This document shows, in pieces, positions 23,566 through 35,934 of a DNA stretch of 64,000 nucleotides. The notes under the pieces were generated by a model that did not search any database, had not been told where the DNA came from, and saw only the letters and a program-made list of their open reading frames with translations. How positions within the stretch are numbered: position 1 is the stretch's first letter; the number at the start of each line of letters is the position of its first letter. The stretch lies in contig OZ038460.1 of NCBI GenBank assembly GCA_964036195.1, positions 19,741,526-19,805,525 on the forward strand, written 5' to 3'. The position numbers and the translations under genes are program-made. The stretch comes from Sphaerolaimus hirsutus. Its lineage: Eukaryota; Nematoda; Chromadorea; Monhysterida; Sphaerolaimidae.

Positions 23566-23633
23566 CACGTCGATCAAAAATGTAAACTGAAACGCGACGC
23601 GTCGCGCGTCGGTTTACATTTTTGATCGACGTG
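23566..23633. repeat. 22-bp hairpin near left end
   Basis: Perfect 22-bp arms (23566-23587 and 23612-23633; CACGTCGATCAAAAATGTAAAC and its complement, given here in two parts as CACGTCGATC + AAAAATGTAAAC) flank a 24-nt loop rich in GCGACGCGTCGC. Further palindromic GCGACGCGTCGC units follow at about 23698-23815. Confidence 0.95.
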
Positions 23634-24148
23634 TGTACTTTAGTTTACGTTGGTGTTTCACTTTCTGGGGTTAGTGGTTTCGGCAAGTCACAAAAGTGCG
23701 ACGCGTCGCACGATTACACACAAATGTGACACAGCTGGGTAAACTGGAAGTGACAATTATGCGACGCGTCGCTTTCGTCGCGCGACGCGTCGTATGCGAC
23801 TCGCGACGCGTCGTACAGCCAAAAATAAGGAAGGATTTATTCCCCGAGACTTATCAGGTGAGCAGTAAACTAATTTTTTTAGACTTTTCAAATTCCCTAA
23901 CGTATCTTTGTTGCGAAACGTAGACAATTTAGACGTGACAATTACGTTTGTGTGTGTCTGCTAACATTTGTTCTTTATCGTGACTGTTGATATTTCGTTT
24001 TTTATCGTGACTGTTGATAATTCGTTTTTGTTACTTTTTACTTCAATTTACAAATTGAAATCTACTCAACCGATTTATTGCGTGATTTCATCATGTTGTT
24101 ACGGATAGAAAAATTAAAGATTACATGGACACTTGATTTGTATGGAAG

Positions 24149-24366
24149 TTCGACAAAAAGAAATGCAAGGAAGTGCGACAAAAAAAATGCAAACTTTGTA
24201 CTCGCTAATTTTCAATTTAAATCTAAAACTGTAAAAAGAAATTATTCTCCTTCTCGTTTCGACAAAAAGAAATGCAAGGAAGTGCGACAAAAAAAATGCA
24301 AACTTTGTACTCGCCAATTTTCAATTTAAATCTAAAACTGTAAAAAGAAATCATTCTCCTTCTCGC
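24149..24366. repeat. 109-bp tandem duplication
   Basis: Two direct copies, beginning TTCGACAAAAAGAAATGC at about 24149 and 24258, nearly identical. They give a false open frame of 83 residues. The duplication lies in the untranscribed or 3' flanking part of the element. Confidence 0.9.
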
Positions 24367-24910
24367 TGTAACAAAAACTAAGAAAAAACAAAAACAAGAC
24401 TATATTGCTGTTGACAAGAGTTACACTTTTGAGCAAAATTTAAAACTTGTTTACCTATCTCAGAATGCGAAATTTGACAATTGTATACGGAAGAAACTAA
24501 AAAAGTACATAACGTTTTCACTTTGAAATGTGATAATTTGCGAATGATTGAAATGTTACAAAAAAAGGAACTGGATGAAAACGTAAAATGATAAGAAACT
24601 GCGTTAAAACGTATTCACTACTTTCAGCACTTTCACATGACTGAAGCCTTCTGTGCATGTAAACCCAGTGTGCATGTGGACCCTAATTTTAACTCAAATT
24701 CGACAATTTCCATAACTTTTTATCTATTTTCACCTTTGAAACCACTAGTCCATGTGTTTTATTTTTAAGAACTATCAATTGCTCAAGAGGAGTCTACCAA
24801 ATCCCCTGGAGCCTCGTGGAAAGTCAACATGTAGAATACCGCTGACATGCACATGGGGTAAACATGCACAGAGGCACACGCCCCTTTCACATTACCAAAA
24901 AAAACACATT

Positions 24911-27900
24911 TCAATCATCAAAATCCTCCAGTTCCTCGTAATAGTCTTCATTGGTCGCCTGAGAATGTGTGCAATTTCAGTATACTGTTCTATTTTTTTA
25001 AATTTTTAGAAGTAAACAGTTTACATCTGTGAACATCTGTAATGGTAAACTTATAGAAAACTTTCCAACTGTTTCCCAGAAATATATATGCACACTGGGG
25101 AACTGTACATATCAATTACTGTAGAAATACTAAAGTCTAGTAGACACTGCACATTGAAACATGTACAACACCGAAAACCACAATTGAACCGAATACGTAC
25201 CACAAGTTGTTTGGCGTAGCGCTCCTCATCTAAAGGGCAATTGCGCGGCCTCGTACCGGCACGCGATTGGCGGATCGGCTGTGGCACGGTAGGGCGCTGT
25301 TCACTGGTCGGCGGCAGTTTGCTTGTCTGCACATTTTCATACTGTAAACATAGATTACAGTACGAAGCAAAATATCGAAGCAATTTTCTATCCTAACCGT
25401 TTCGTTCCCGGCAGCCGCTTGCTCATTCTTCTTTGCACTTTTGTGCGCGCTGGCCGGGGAACTGGCAGCAGTCTGATTCTGAGTTTATATTATCAGTTTA
25501 TAATGGCAACAAAGTTGTACAACAGAAGCACTGCAGACGGAAACTTACTGTCAGGCGGTACCGCTTCGCAGCACATTCTGTGTCCGGTACAGGCTGGCCA
25601 GTGCGTTTCTGGGCACTTTGCGGCAGTACGACGCCATCGTCGTTCTCGCAGTCCATTTCAGCGGGCTGTAAAAAAGCGGATAGAATTTACTTGCTTCTTA
25701 ACACTGAATTATAAGTAGGAAAAAAACAGAAACTGTCAGTCACCTCGGCATACTGCAGCTGTTGATGCTGCCGCTGCGGCGCCTGCGATGCCACAAACGA
25801 GTACGTGATGCCGTCTTCAGTGGCATCCACCTGGTGGCACAACTGCAAATATACATGAGAAATTTCAATTTGCATATGGTATTGCATATGAAGAAGTAAT
25901 GAAATGTCTTACTAACGTTAACATTTTGCAGGGCTTGCTGCAAGTGCTTCACCTCAAACCGGGTCGCCTCAAGCTTGGCAGCCAGGGCAACCTCGGAAGC
26001 CTGCCTTTGCATCAAGTGTGCGGCGATGGTCGTCGCTGTGTTCACATTCACCGGTGACGTGTACGGCAAACTCGGTGCTTGCACGTTCTGTTGCGGAGTG
26101 GGCAATTTCTGCACGGTGTGCAATTTGCCCTTTTCCGTCGGCACGGATTTCTTGGCTTTTTTCATAGACCCGGCAAGTTGGTCCAGTTGTTGCGTCGGCT
26201 GTAAGTACGATATGTCACTTTATCATAATCATAAATAAATGCACTACTACAAATAAGTACCACTGTGCACACTGATTTACCGAAATATGTATAAGAATGT
26301 GTAAATTGGATTTGATCAAAAGTAACAAGAAGTAAATCTTTTAAATTACACATTTTCAATTTACCAAAAGATGCATCTTAAGTAGTTTGTTGACACAAAA
26401 GAAAGAGTGCAATCCTCACAATTTGAGCCAGGTATTGTACCAGACTGTCATCTTGGTCCGGTTCGGCAACTTTCGCCTCCTGCTGCGGAAACGCAAAGTT
26501 GCCCGGGATTGTTTTCTGATGTAAGTAACATTAGTAGTTAGTACAGGGTTGTTAGTTACATGCTGTTTACGTACATCATGAAACACCACCGTTATACTCA
26601 CCTGCACCGGCGTGACGTTGTAGTCCATTTCCACGTTCTTTTGCGGCGCGGCGAGGGGCGACACAATGAGCCCGCTGGTCCTGCGGCGGCGGCGTTCGAG
26701 CAGCGCACTGCCAGACGGATTGGCAGGCGGAGCCGCAACGATCGGCAAACTGGTCGTTCCAGTATGGGCAGATTCCTACGAAAAGTGAACATCATTTACG
26801 AAACGTTTCAAGTAAATTACTTTTTCCTACTTTTAAGTGGTGACGTTGAGATACATTCAAGGCAACAGTCCCGAAAACACACACACTCCATCCACGAAAT
26901 GTTTATCAATCAAATAACCTGGTTCATGATGAAGTCCTTGATCATGTCACAGAACTTGTTCAGATCGGCCTTCAGCAGCGTGTTGATGACGCCGATTTCC
27001 TGCTGCACCACGCCGATGAACCGTATGTTGTTGATGAACAAGCAAATGCAGGGCAGTTTGCTGCGCTTCACGCTGTTCGCATTCACGCTTGTGCTCTGCA
27101 AATTAGCACATTTGAAAGATATGGTAGAATTGACTGAATACATGACAATAAAGAATAGTTTACCGATTGGGTGCACTGCGACAGCATACTTTCCATATTT
27201 AGGCGCATTGCACGAATCGCTGCAACATCCATCTTGTCGATAATGGGCGCGCACTGTTGCAGCACGCTGTGAAACTGGGGGTTTGTCAGCTGCTCGTGCA
27301 CGCGGCATGTCTGGCGGTGGTTACGGCAATGTAAAAAAGTGTATATTTAAAACGGAAAATAAAACTAAAATGGTCAAAACGTAACACTTAACAACAACAA
27401 TTTACTATTACACTTTAACGTTAACACAAAGTACATTTTTCTTCACTCCTTACAATTTTCCTGTTACATTCATGCAACTTGCACCTGGTTGTTGTCCTGC
27501 ACCATGATGGGCACGTTGTCCTGCGCCATGATGGGCGCGTTGTCCTGCGCCATGTCGGGCGCGTTGTCCTGCGCCATGATGGGCGCGTTGTCCTGCGCCA
27601 TGTCGGGCGCCTTGTGAAAGTCCTCCGGCGGTGGGCTATCGACCGTTTGCACCGTCCCTGGCGCGGGGGGAACGGCACTCGCAGCCTGTTTAACTCGGTA
27701 ATCCACGAGTTGCACTGCCATACTTTGCGGCTCCAATTTCTCCGGCGTGAACGTGGTTTTCACCAATTTGCCGAGCATGATGTAGAAGTTTCCCTGGCAC
27801 ACGTTGTGCCAGTAAACTTGCATTGCCCGGCGCCAATCGGTCGCTGTAAAGTGCACAACCACTGCTACAAACGTACAAACATAAAAACAACATTAAATGA

Positions 27901-30900
27901 TACATTTCAGTAAACCAACATCTACTGGCCTTTCCCTCTTTGAACACAATCATGGGCATGGTGGAGAACTGGATCATTTCTTCCGCCAGTTGCATAGCCT
28001 GGGCCTCCGATTGCCGCATTTGGTGCACCAGGGTAAAAACGATGTCCGCCTTCAAGTCGTTTCGCACCTTGTCCAACTCGATTTTCCACGCGTAGTGCCC
28101 CAGCTCGCGCCGGCTGATCTGAATAAACGTGTTGAAAAGGTTAGTACTGTTCCCCAAACTGTGATAATTCACTGACGCAAGGCTTATCTGAATCAACCTC
28201 GGGCAGTTCTCCTGGCTTCACTTTCGGAATGGCGGCTTTTTGTTCAGCGGTGCGGCCCTGACTGCGCAGGCGTTCCACGATGTCGGGAAACACTGAGTAG
28301 TTGTACCATTTTTGCGTAATGCAAATGCGAAGTTTACATCTACATGGCCCGGAAAGGGTAAACTCACCGGACTTGTCTGCATAGTAGTCCATGTGCTTCA
28401 GAGTCGCGAAATTGAGCTCCATGATCTTCTTGTAGTAGTGCGCCCCGAGGTCCTCGTTTGACACGCCGCTCAGACGGCCGCCGTAAAGTATGCGCGCTTG
28501 GGTCAACGCTCTCTGAAAGGACAGTGAAACAGTGTTACGTGTACGGTGTAAAACAAAGTTGCTTACTTAAAACTGAAAGTAAAAGATTGTTTTCACTTGC
28601 TGTAAAACGGAAACTGAAAGCTATTTGCACTTGCACAAAAACAAATACTGCGAAATGTTTTGCACTTGCCAGAAAAGGGAAACAGATACATTTCCCGCAC
28701 TTGCCGTAAAACGGCATACAGAAATTTGACACAGCAGTACTCATCAACTGTAAACTGAGAAGTCTAAAACATGGTTAACCTTGAACTGCCGCTTTTTTGT
28801 GTCCCACATCGACTGCAACATGCTGCGGCGGGCCACCAGAGCGTCCTGGTTTGTTTTGGCGGACTCGTTCGCCACCTCGTGGGTCAACCACATCTTGTTG
28901 TTGGGGTAGTTGTCGTACGGGGGCTCAAAGTAGCTCTCCCTTGTGAAGTTGTTCCACGACCTGTTCACCGCCGGGTGATCGGACTGCTGAAAAAATAAAT
29001 GAAAGAATGGTTACAGAAAGGAATCTTTAACTCTCAAATGAAAGTAAGCAGTAAACTGCAACTAACGTTTGTTTGCCTTTCCGGGTGATGCAGGTCGTAC
29101 TTGGTGCACTCCTTCATGCTCCAGCACCTGGGAGTAATGTACATGTTCACAACGTCCATTTACTTGTGTGATAAAAAAATACAAACAGAATTCTGGAACA
29201 GCTCATGGAACTTCTCCCAGAATTCTTCTGATTTCTCGGCCGGAATCAGCACGCTCGGCCGGCCTCCGACGCCGACGCGGCTCACATCGCCGGTAATCTG
29301 AGGTCACTCACACACCGTCTTAACTGTCCAGTATACTGTTTCCAGCCATGCACGTTTGTAAATATCCTGTTAAATACAGGTAGCCTTCCGGCTAACCGTT
29401 TTATCATGATATTGTACGAATTGCAAGGCAAGCAACAGTTTACATTTACTTGCAGACGGTGTGTGACTGTCACCGGTTTTTTCGTTTTTTTCCCGGCCAC
29501 TTTCAGCTTGCTCGGGCGCTTTTCAGTCTTTGACTGGGCCACCGCCAGCGACCGCTCATCGTCATCGGATGGCGTTTGCGACCCGTCGTTGGGCCCGCGG
29601 CCGCGCGGCCCCAACGGATTCATTTCCTGAGTTACGGGAGGTATGTGAGATTGTCACATAACTGAGTATGTATGGGAAAGTCACAATTATGCATGATCCC
29701 GAACTATCCAAACCGAAGGGGTCCGAATCGTAAGCTACCTCTTGGTCATCATCCTCCTGGGTGAAGTCCTCCACCCAGTCCTTGTCCTTCTGTGGATTGT
29801 CCTTGTCCACTTGGCCATCCTGAAGCTGTTTCAGTTGCTTCGTGGCATTCACGCGAGAGCGGCGCACGCTGCTGTTGGTGCGGCGGATGACTGGCACTTG
29901 CTGTATACAAGAAAGTGCTACTGTAAATGCAAACTCTTCTTTTGAAAATGCCAAAAACGGTCATTTAAACGTGCCACTTTAGCGACCTGTGCAGCCAGCG
30001 CCCTCGTTTGCTCCTCCAGTCTCTTGGCATTTTCCTTCCTCCGCCTTTCCATTTCCACGTCCACTGCGCTCGGTGGCGACTTGGCGGTCTGACTGTACCG
30101 CGGCGTGATGAAGTCGTCATCATCGTTCTGCAGTTTACAATGCTAAGTTTACTGTTTCATGTAAAGAGAACTTAAAAAGAAGTTTACTACATCTGCGCAT
30201 GCACATGGTAAACTGCAAACTTTGTGCTTGTAGGCATTCATAAATGTGTTTGGAACGGATTGCAGTTTACTTGAATGAGTTATGCCCCAGTAATTGTGTT
30301 TGACATATACATTATTTTGGTGAACTGACATGCATTCAAAGCCAATTTATGACGTTTCCAGCACACAGTTTGCAGTTCAGCGTGTGTACCCAAGTTAAAT
30401 TAACCTCCCAGTTGTCCCACTTCACCTTGGCGCGCACATTTTCTTTTTTCACGCGTTCTTTGTGCAGGCTCCTTTTGCTTTTGGACGCCTTGCTCTTCAG
30501 CGCCACGTGTCGCTCGTACTCGAGCTTTGCCTGAGAGATATTTCAAAGTAGTGTTTTGCAGTGACAATTACACAGTGTTTGACAAAACCGGGTGTTTCAA
30601 ATTCATGTATACAGCAAGACTCGCTGGTGGATTTTAGAACGGTACAAATCGTGGAATGTGTCTATATAGTTACTGCTTGAAAGATGAAAGGTGTGGGTTC
30701 AAGCAAATCATGTTTACTGTGAGAACCCATATCCCGTGAAAGTCTGGGGTTTGGCATTCCCGATCCCCATCCCGATCCCCATCCCCATCCCGATCCCTTC
30801 TAAGTAAATTCCGTTTTAACCGTACTGAAAATAACACACTGTTTTTAAACACAGTGTGTTCCAAATAGAGGATGCATTGATGTTCTAGCAACCCATAGCA

Positions 30901-33900
30901 ACGCTAGGTTTGCTAGAGTGTTTTGAATGGTAGAAATAGTGCAACATGTGTATATAGTTACTGCTTGAAACATGATAGATGTGGGTTCAAGTCCCTATCC
31001 CGATCCCCATTCGTATGCCGATCCCAATCCCAATCCCTATCCCGATCCCAATCCCCATCCCGATCCCAATCTCGATCCCCATCCCGATAAGTAAATTCCC
31101 TTTGAACCGTATTGAAAATAACACACTGTTTTTAACACAGTGTGTTCAAAATATTGGGAAGCTTGCAGTGTGGGCCTACACACAACTCACTTGAATCTCC
31201 ATTTGTATTGTAGGAATAGTGGAATGTGTGTATATAATGTGTGCTTGAAACATGAAAGAAGCGGGTTCAAGCAAATCACGTTTACTGTGAGGAACGTGAT
31301 TCCCATCCCGATCCCGATCCCCATCCGTATGCCGATTCCCATGCCCATCCCGATCCCAATCCCGATCCCGATCCCGAAAACTCTATCCCCTTTGAATCCT
31401 ACTGACAATGACACACTGTTTAACTACAGTGCGTTTCAAATAAATTTTTGCTGTAATATTTTCATGTAAATACACGAATATTTCCAGATTTATAGTGTTT
31501 TGCTGTATGGAAGAAATCGTGCAAGGTGTCTACAGTGTGTGCTTGAAACATGAAAGATTTGGGTTCAAGCCAAAAATGTCCGAAACATTTAAACGTTAGA
31601 ATGACACACGGTTGTTAAAAACCGCGTGTTTCAAATAATGAAGGTAACTCAACCTGTCAACTGCACACAGGTATTTTTGGCATGACATTCATGTGTACAG
31701 TGCGTGCTTGAAACATGAATGATGTGGGTTCAAGCAAAAAATGTCCAAAATTTAAATGTCCAAAATTTAAATGTCCAAAAGTCAAACGTCACCTTCTCAG
31801 TCAGCGTCAGATCATACTCCGATGGCGGGCGGGCAGTCTGAAAAAAATTTAAAGTCGGAAGTGCGCACACGTCTAACGTGTCATACAACAGAAAAAAAGC
31901 AGTATGCCTAGCCTAACTGAACAACTTAATTCACTGGCAGTTGGGAACAAGAGCGAAATGTTGCAGCAAGGGCAGCAATCCAGCGGGCCTTACGCTGCGC
32001 AACAGTCGCAGTCCGATTTCAGTCGCACTTTCTCACATGGTCAGATACGCGGCATGTTCCAGTTTCCCGCCACAACGAACACCTCAGCCTACCCCTTTCC
32101 ACCACCGCCCCCAAACAGGTGCTTGTGTACACATTTCAGTATCGTTTCTCTAAAGCTACCTGCCTATCAAGAACCAATTAAAATTTAAACAGCACATTCT
32201 AATAAAGAATGTGCTCCAAATAGTGACGTATGATCGTTTTGGACAAGGATTTACGCAACAACATTCTGCTTGAGACTGCCACCAAACACTAAAAATGCAT
32301 GCCATCATCATTTTCCCTGAAACATGACATTAGCGGGTTTCACTTTTCACACTGCTAAATGCTTTTTGTGATTGCAGGTGCAGCAAACAGTTCTTATGTG
32401 ATAAGGTTTGTGTATGAGAAAATGTAACAGTGTGTACACAAGCACAGTTTTCGTTTTCTGGTACCCGGTGCGTCTACACCCAATCAAACAACACAAGTGC
32501 AAAGCGGAACTTCAGTGTCCACAGCGGAAGGCATGAGTATTGACAGGAGTGAGGAGGATGCAGGCCCCAGAATGACACCATTTCAAGCTGTTAGTTTACA
32601 GTGCGGTAAAAACTGACCATGTTGACAAAAATTTGTCAAAGTTGATCACATGTTATTCTTCAAGAAATACGGTTTTTTTCCATTTCTTTCAAAATGCAGA
32701 TGGATGAGCTCATCAACTTCACAAAAACCACCGAGAACAACATCGTACACGTGAACACGCAAGTGCAGAAACTGGTGAACACAGTGAACCAGTTTACGGG
32801 CAAGATGCATATGGCCAGTAAAGCTACGGAGGTTCTGTTGGAACACACTAAGTTGCTCGAAAAGAAAGAGAAGGCTTATGAGCTCATGGTGACAGAGCTC
32901 GTTCCGCGTGACCTGCAGCGTACCCATCCTGTCAATCGCTACATGTGAAACACTGAACCAACTGATTCCCCCCTTTTATACAGAGAACTGTGATGTTCAG
33001 AAAGTACTGCTTAAAAGTGAACCGTTCTTGTAATAAATGTCTCGGAAAGCACAACAGAACTGCAAACTCACTTTACTATTGTCAAAATTCAAATTTCGCT
33101 TCACGTCGGACGCTGTGGGCGTGGCTCTGTCAGCGGGTTTGCCCGGCGGTGCGGTCCGGACAGGCTCGGCGGGCTTGGCGGGCTCGGCGGGCGTGTCGGG
33201 CTCGGCATTATCGGGTGGGTTCTGGTTATCCGCCCACCACGGAACACGATGCTCTACAGCCTGAAAAAATGAGAAATGTTGAAAGAATTTTGCATTAGAG
33301 AAAGCTGTAAAGTAGCGCATGCACACGCTAGTTTACTGCCACATGTAGGTAAACTGATAAAGCAGCTTTGAACGCATTTCAGTTCACTGAAATGGTTTAT
33401 TCATTGACTGCAGTTGCCAGAGACATCATTGTATGAAACGCAAATGCGTTATAAGTTGAGGTATCAGTTTACATAAATGTTGTGGTAAAGTAGTGTGTGC
33501 ATGACCATTAGTACAACAGAAGCTGGATTACAGGGAAGCTAACTAACACCAAAGAATGACACCAAAAATGAGGGAAAAAAGTATAGATGGTGCATGTACT
33601 TCAGCAATGTACATGCTTAAGAATTAGTTGAAATCAGAATCCACCTTCCTTTCACCAACACTGGGAAAGTGCACAGTTAATAGTCCTAGAAGCTACAAAA
33701 AACTTTAAATGGTAAGTGCCACTTACAGTTAAACTTACACTGTCAAACGGCCTACCTGCCATTCAGAAAGTTATTCGAAAAAAGTTAACAGTAAAATGGT
33801 AAACAGTGTCGGGCTAACAATATCCATCAGGCGACGCGGAAGCGAATTTGTGCGGTGGTAAATTGGAAAGGGTGCAAACAGGCCCGGTGTCCTCGTCGTG

Positions 33901-35892
33901 TGCCGAATCCAATTGTCGTCACCGGGACCCGAGTGAACCCAGCCCTGACCCTTGTCCAAAACATCTGCAGAAAAGAGCACGTTACAATGAATGTTTCGTT
34001 TCCATGTTAAACTGACAGTTAGAAAAGAGTACCGTCTTTGTACATGGCCGGCAACGGGGTAGTGCACGTGGGCATGAACAACTTGTTCCGGATTTCTTGC
34101 AGGGTCTGCGAAATAGGAGAAACATTTTGAGAAAATGTTTTGCAAAAGGAACTTAGCCATGTATAATTTTTTAAATACAAAATTATAAAATCAGAGCAGT
34201 TTAAGCGAGTTTCGATTCAGCCAATGTAATTCTCACTTTTTAAGAAACAATTAAAATTTTAAGACAGTGAAAAAGTGGGCATTTTGATGGCTGAAAAATA
34301 TATATATGGAACACACTGATACATTTTTGATTCCAAGAATATACACCTTTCTAAGAACCAATTAAAATTGTCAGCCAGTGAAACAGTGAGAAATTTGATG
34401 GCTGAAAAATATATATATGGAACAGACAGAGACATTTTTGATTCCATCAATCTACACCTTTCTAAGAACCAATTAAAATTGTCAGCCAGTGAAACAGTGA
34501 GAAATTTGATGGCTGAAAAATATATATATGGAACAGACAGAGACATTTTCGATTCCATCAATCTACACCTTTCTAAGAACCAATTAAAATTGTCAGCCAG
34601 TGAAACAGTGAGAATTTTGATGGCTGAAAAATATATATATGGCACACACTGAGACATTTTTGATTCCAACTTCTGATGCATGAGGTGAACAATTTTGAAA
34701 ACAGAAACATGGGAAAAGTGATTTTACAGAAAGATTTTGGTACAACAAAAATTTAAATATGGAACCCACTTAGACATTTTTTGATTCCAAACATACCTGC
34801 AGAATGTGCAAAATTTTCAAAACAGAAACATGGTGAAATTTTATTTCACATGAAAGATTTTGGTTATACACAAATATAAAAATGGAAGCCACTTAGACAC
34901 TTTCGATTCCAACGGAATATGCAGAAGGTGAAAAATTTTCAAAAGAGAAACATGTGAAAAATGGATCTCACATGAAACATTTTGGTTGAACAAAACTATA
35001 TATGGAACCCTGTCAGACACTTTTTGATTTCACACATATACGCAGAGTTTGCCAAAACTTAGAAACGGAATTATGGGAAAAAGTCATTTTACATGACCGA
35101 TTTTTGGTATAACAAAAATATAAATATGAGCCCATTTCCCTACTTTTTTGATTAGTATACGTCTCCATATTTCACCAAAAAACCATTTCACCGTACTGAA
35201 CTAACTTCGGCGGTGATTGTGCCCTTCACCTTCTGCACGCCACTGCTTTTCGGCTGACGATCAGTGCGCTTATCTGGCACAATCGGATCGCTATACTGAA
35301 ATACGTAAGAGTACATCTATTGAAGAATTTACAAAACTGAACATTCTTATATTGAAACTTCCACATACTTAAAATTTACATTTAACGAAAACAAAGTGCA
35401 AAAAGGATGAAAGTAAAGAAGTAAACTTACTTCATTCAGAGCGGCAGTTCTGTACTCGCACGTCCTGTTGTGCTCCTCCCTCAAGCGCTTCTTTTCCGCA
35501 ATCTTCCCGGGGCTGTCCGGCGGAATTGGTAGGCCGGCCTCCATCGCCGCGCGCGCTTCCCCATCCTGCAACACATTCAGAAACGTCTAAAACATGTCTC
35601 AAGAACACTGAAAAAATTCTTACTGAAAGTAAACTAACGTAAATACCGTGACACCGCGGCTTGTCACAAATGAAGAGCGGCCACTTTCGCTTGGGCTTCT
35701 CGGCTGCGGCAGCGTCTTGGCCAACTGTCGGCGTCAAAGGTTTGGCCTTCTCGGCTGTGGCAGTGTCTTGGCAAACTGTCGGCGTCGGGGACCGGGAACC
35801 CCCGACAACGACAGTTTTCATTTTCAGTTTCTTCTGTTGCACGGGCGCCGGCAATTCCTTGGCGGGCGGTACGACTGCCGCGGGTACGTGTT

Positions 35893-35934
<42 letters not shown>

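Noticed and set aside
24078-24329. 83-residue Lys-rich plus-strand frame
   Set aside because: Produced by a 109-bp tandem duplication; no splice context and no poly-A signal.
27470-27484. Stop codon after exon 21 as the end of the cargo gene
   Set aside because: The preceding CAG|GTGCAA is a usable donor and exon 22 continues in phase 0 with nine further in-frame exons to 24911.
34259-34681. Long open frames on both strands
   Set aside because: By-product of the 111-bp tandem repeat inside an intron.
35566-35646. Frameshift between cargo exons 4 and 5
   Set aside because: It disappears when the better donor TCA|GTAAGA at 35623 is used in place of GTATTT at 35646.
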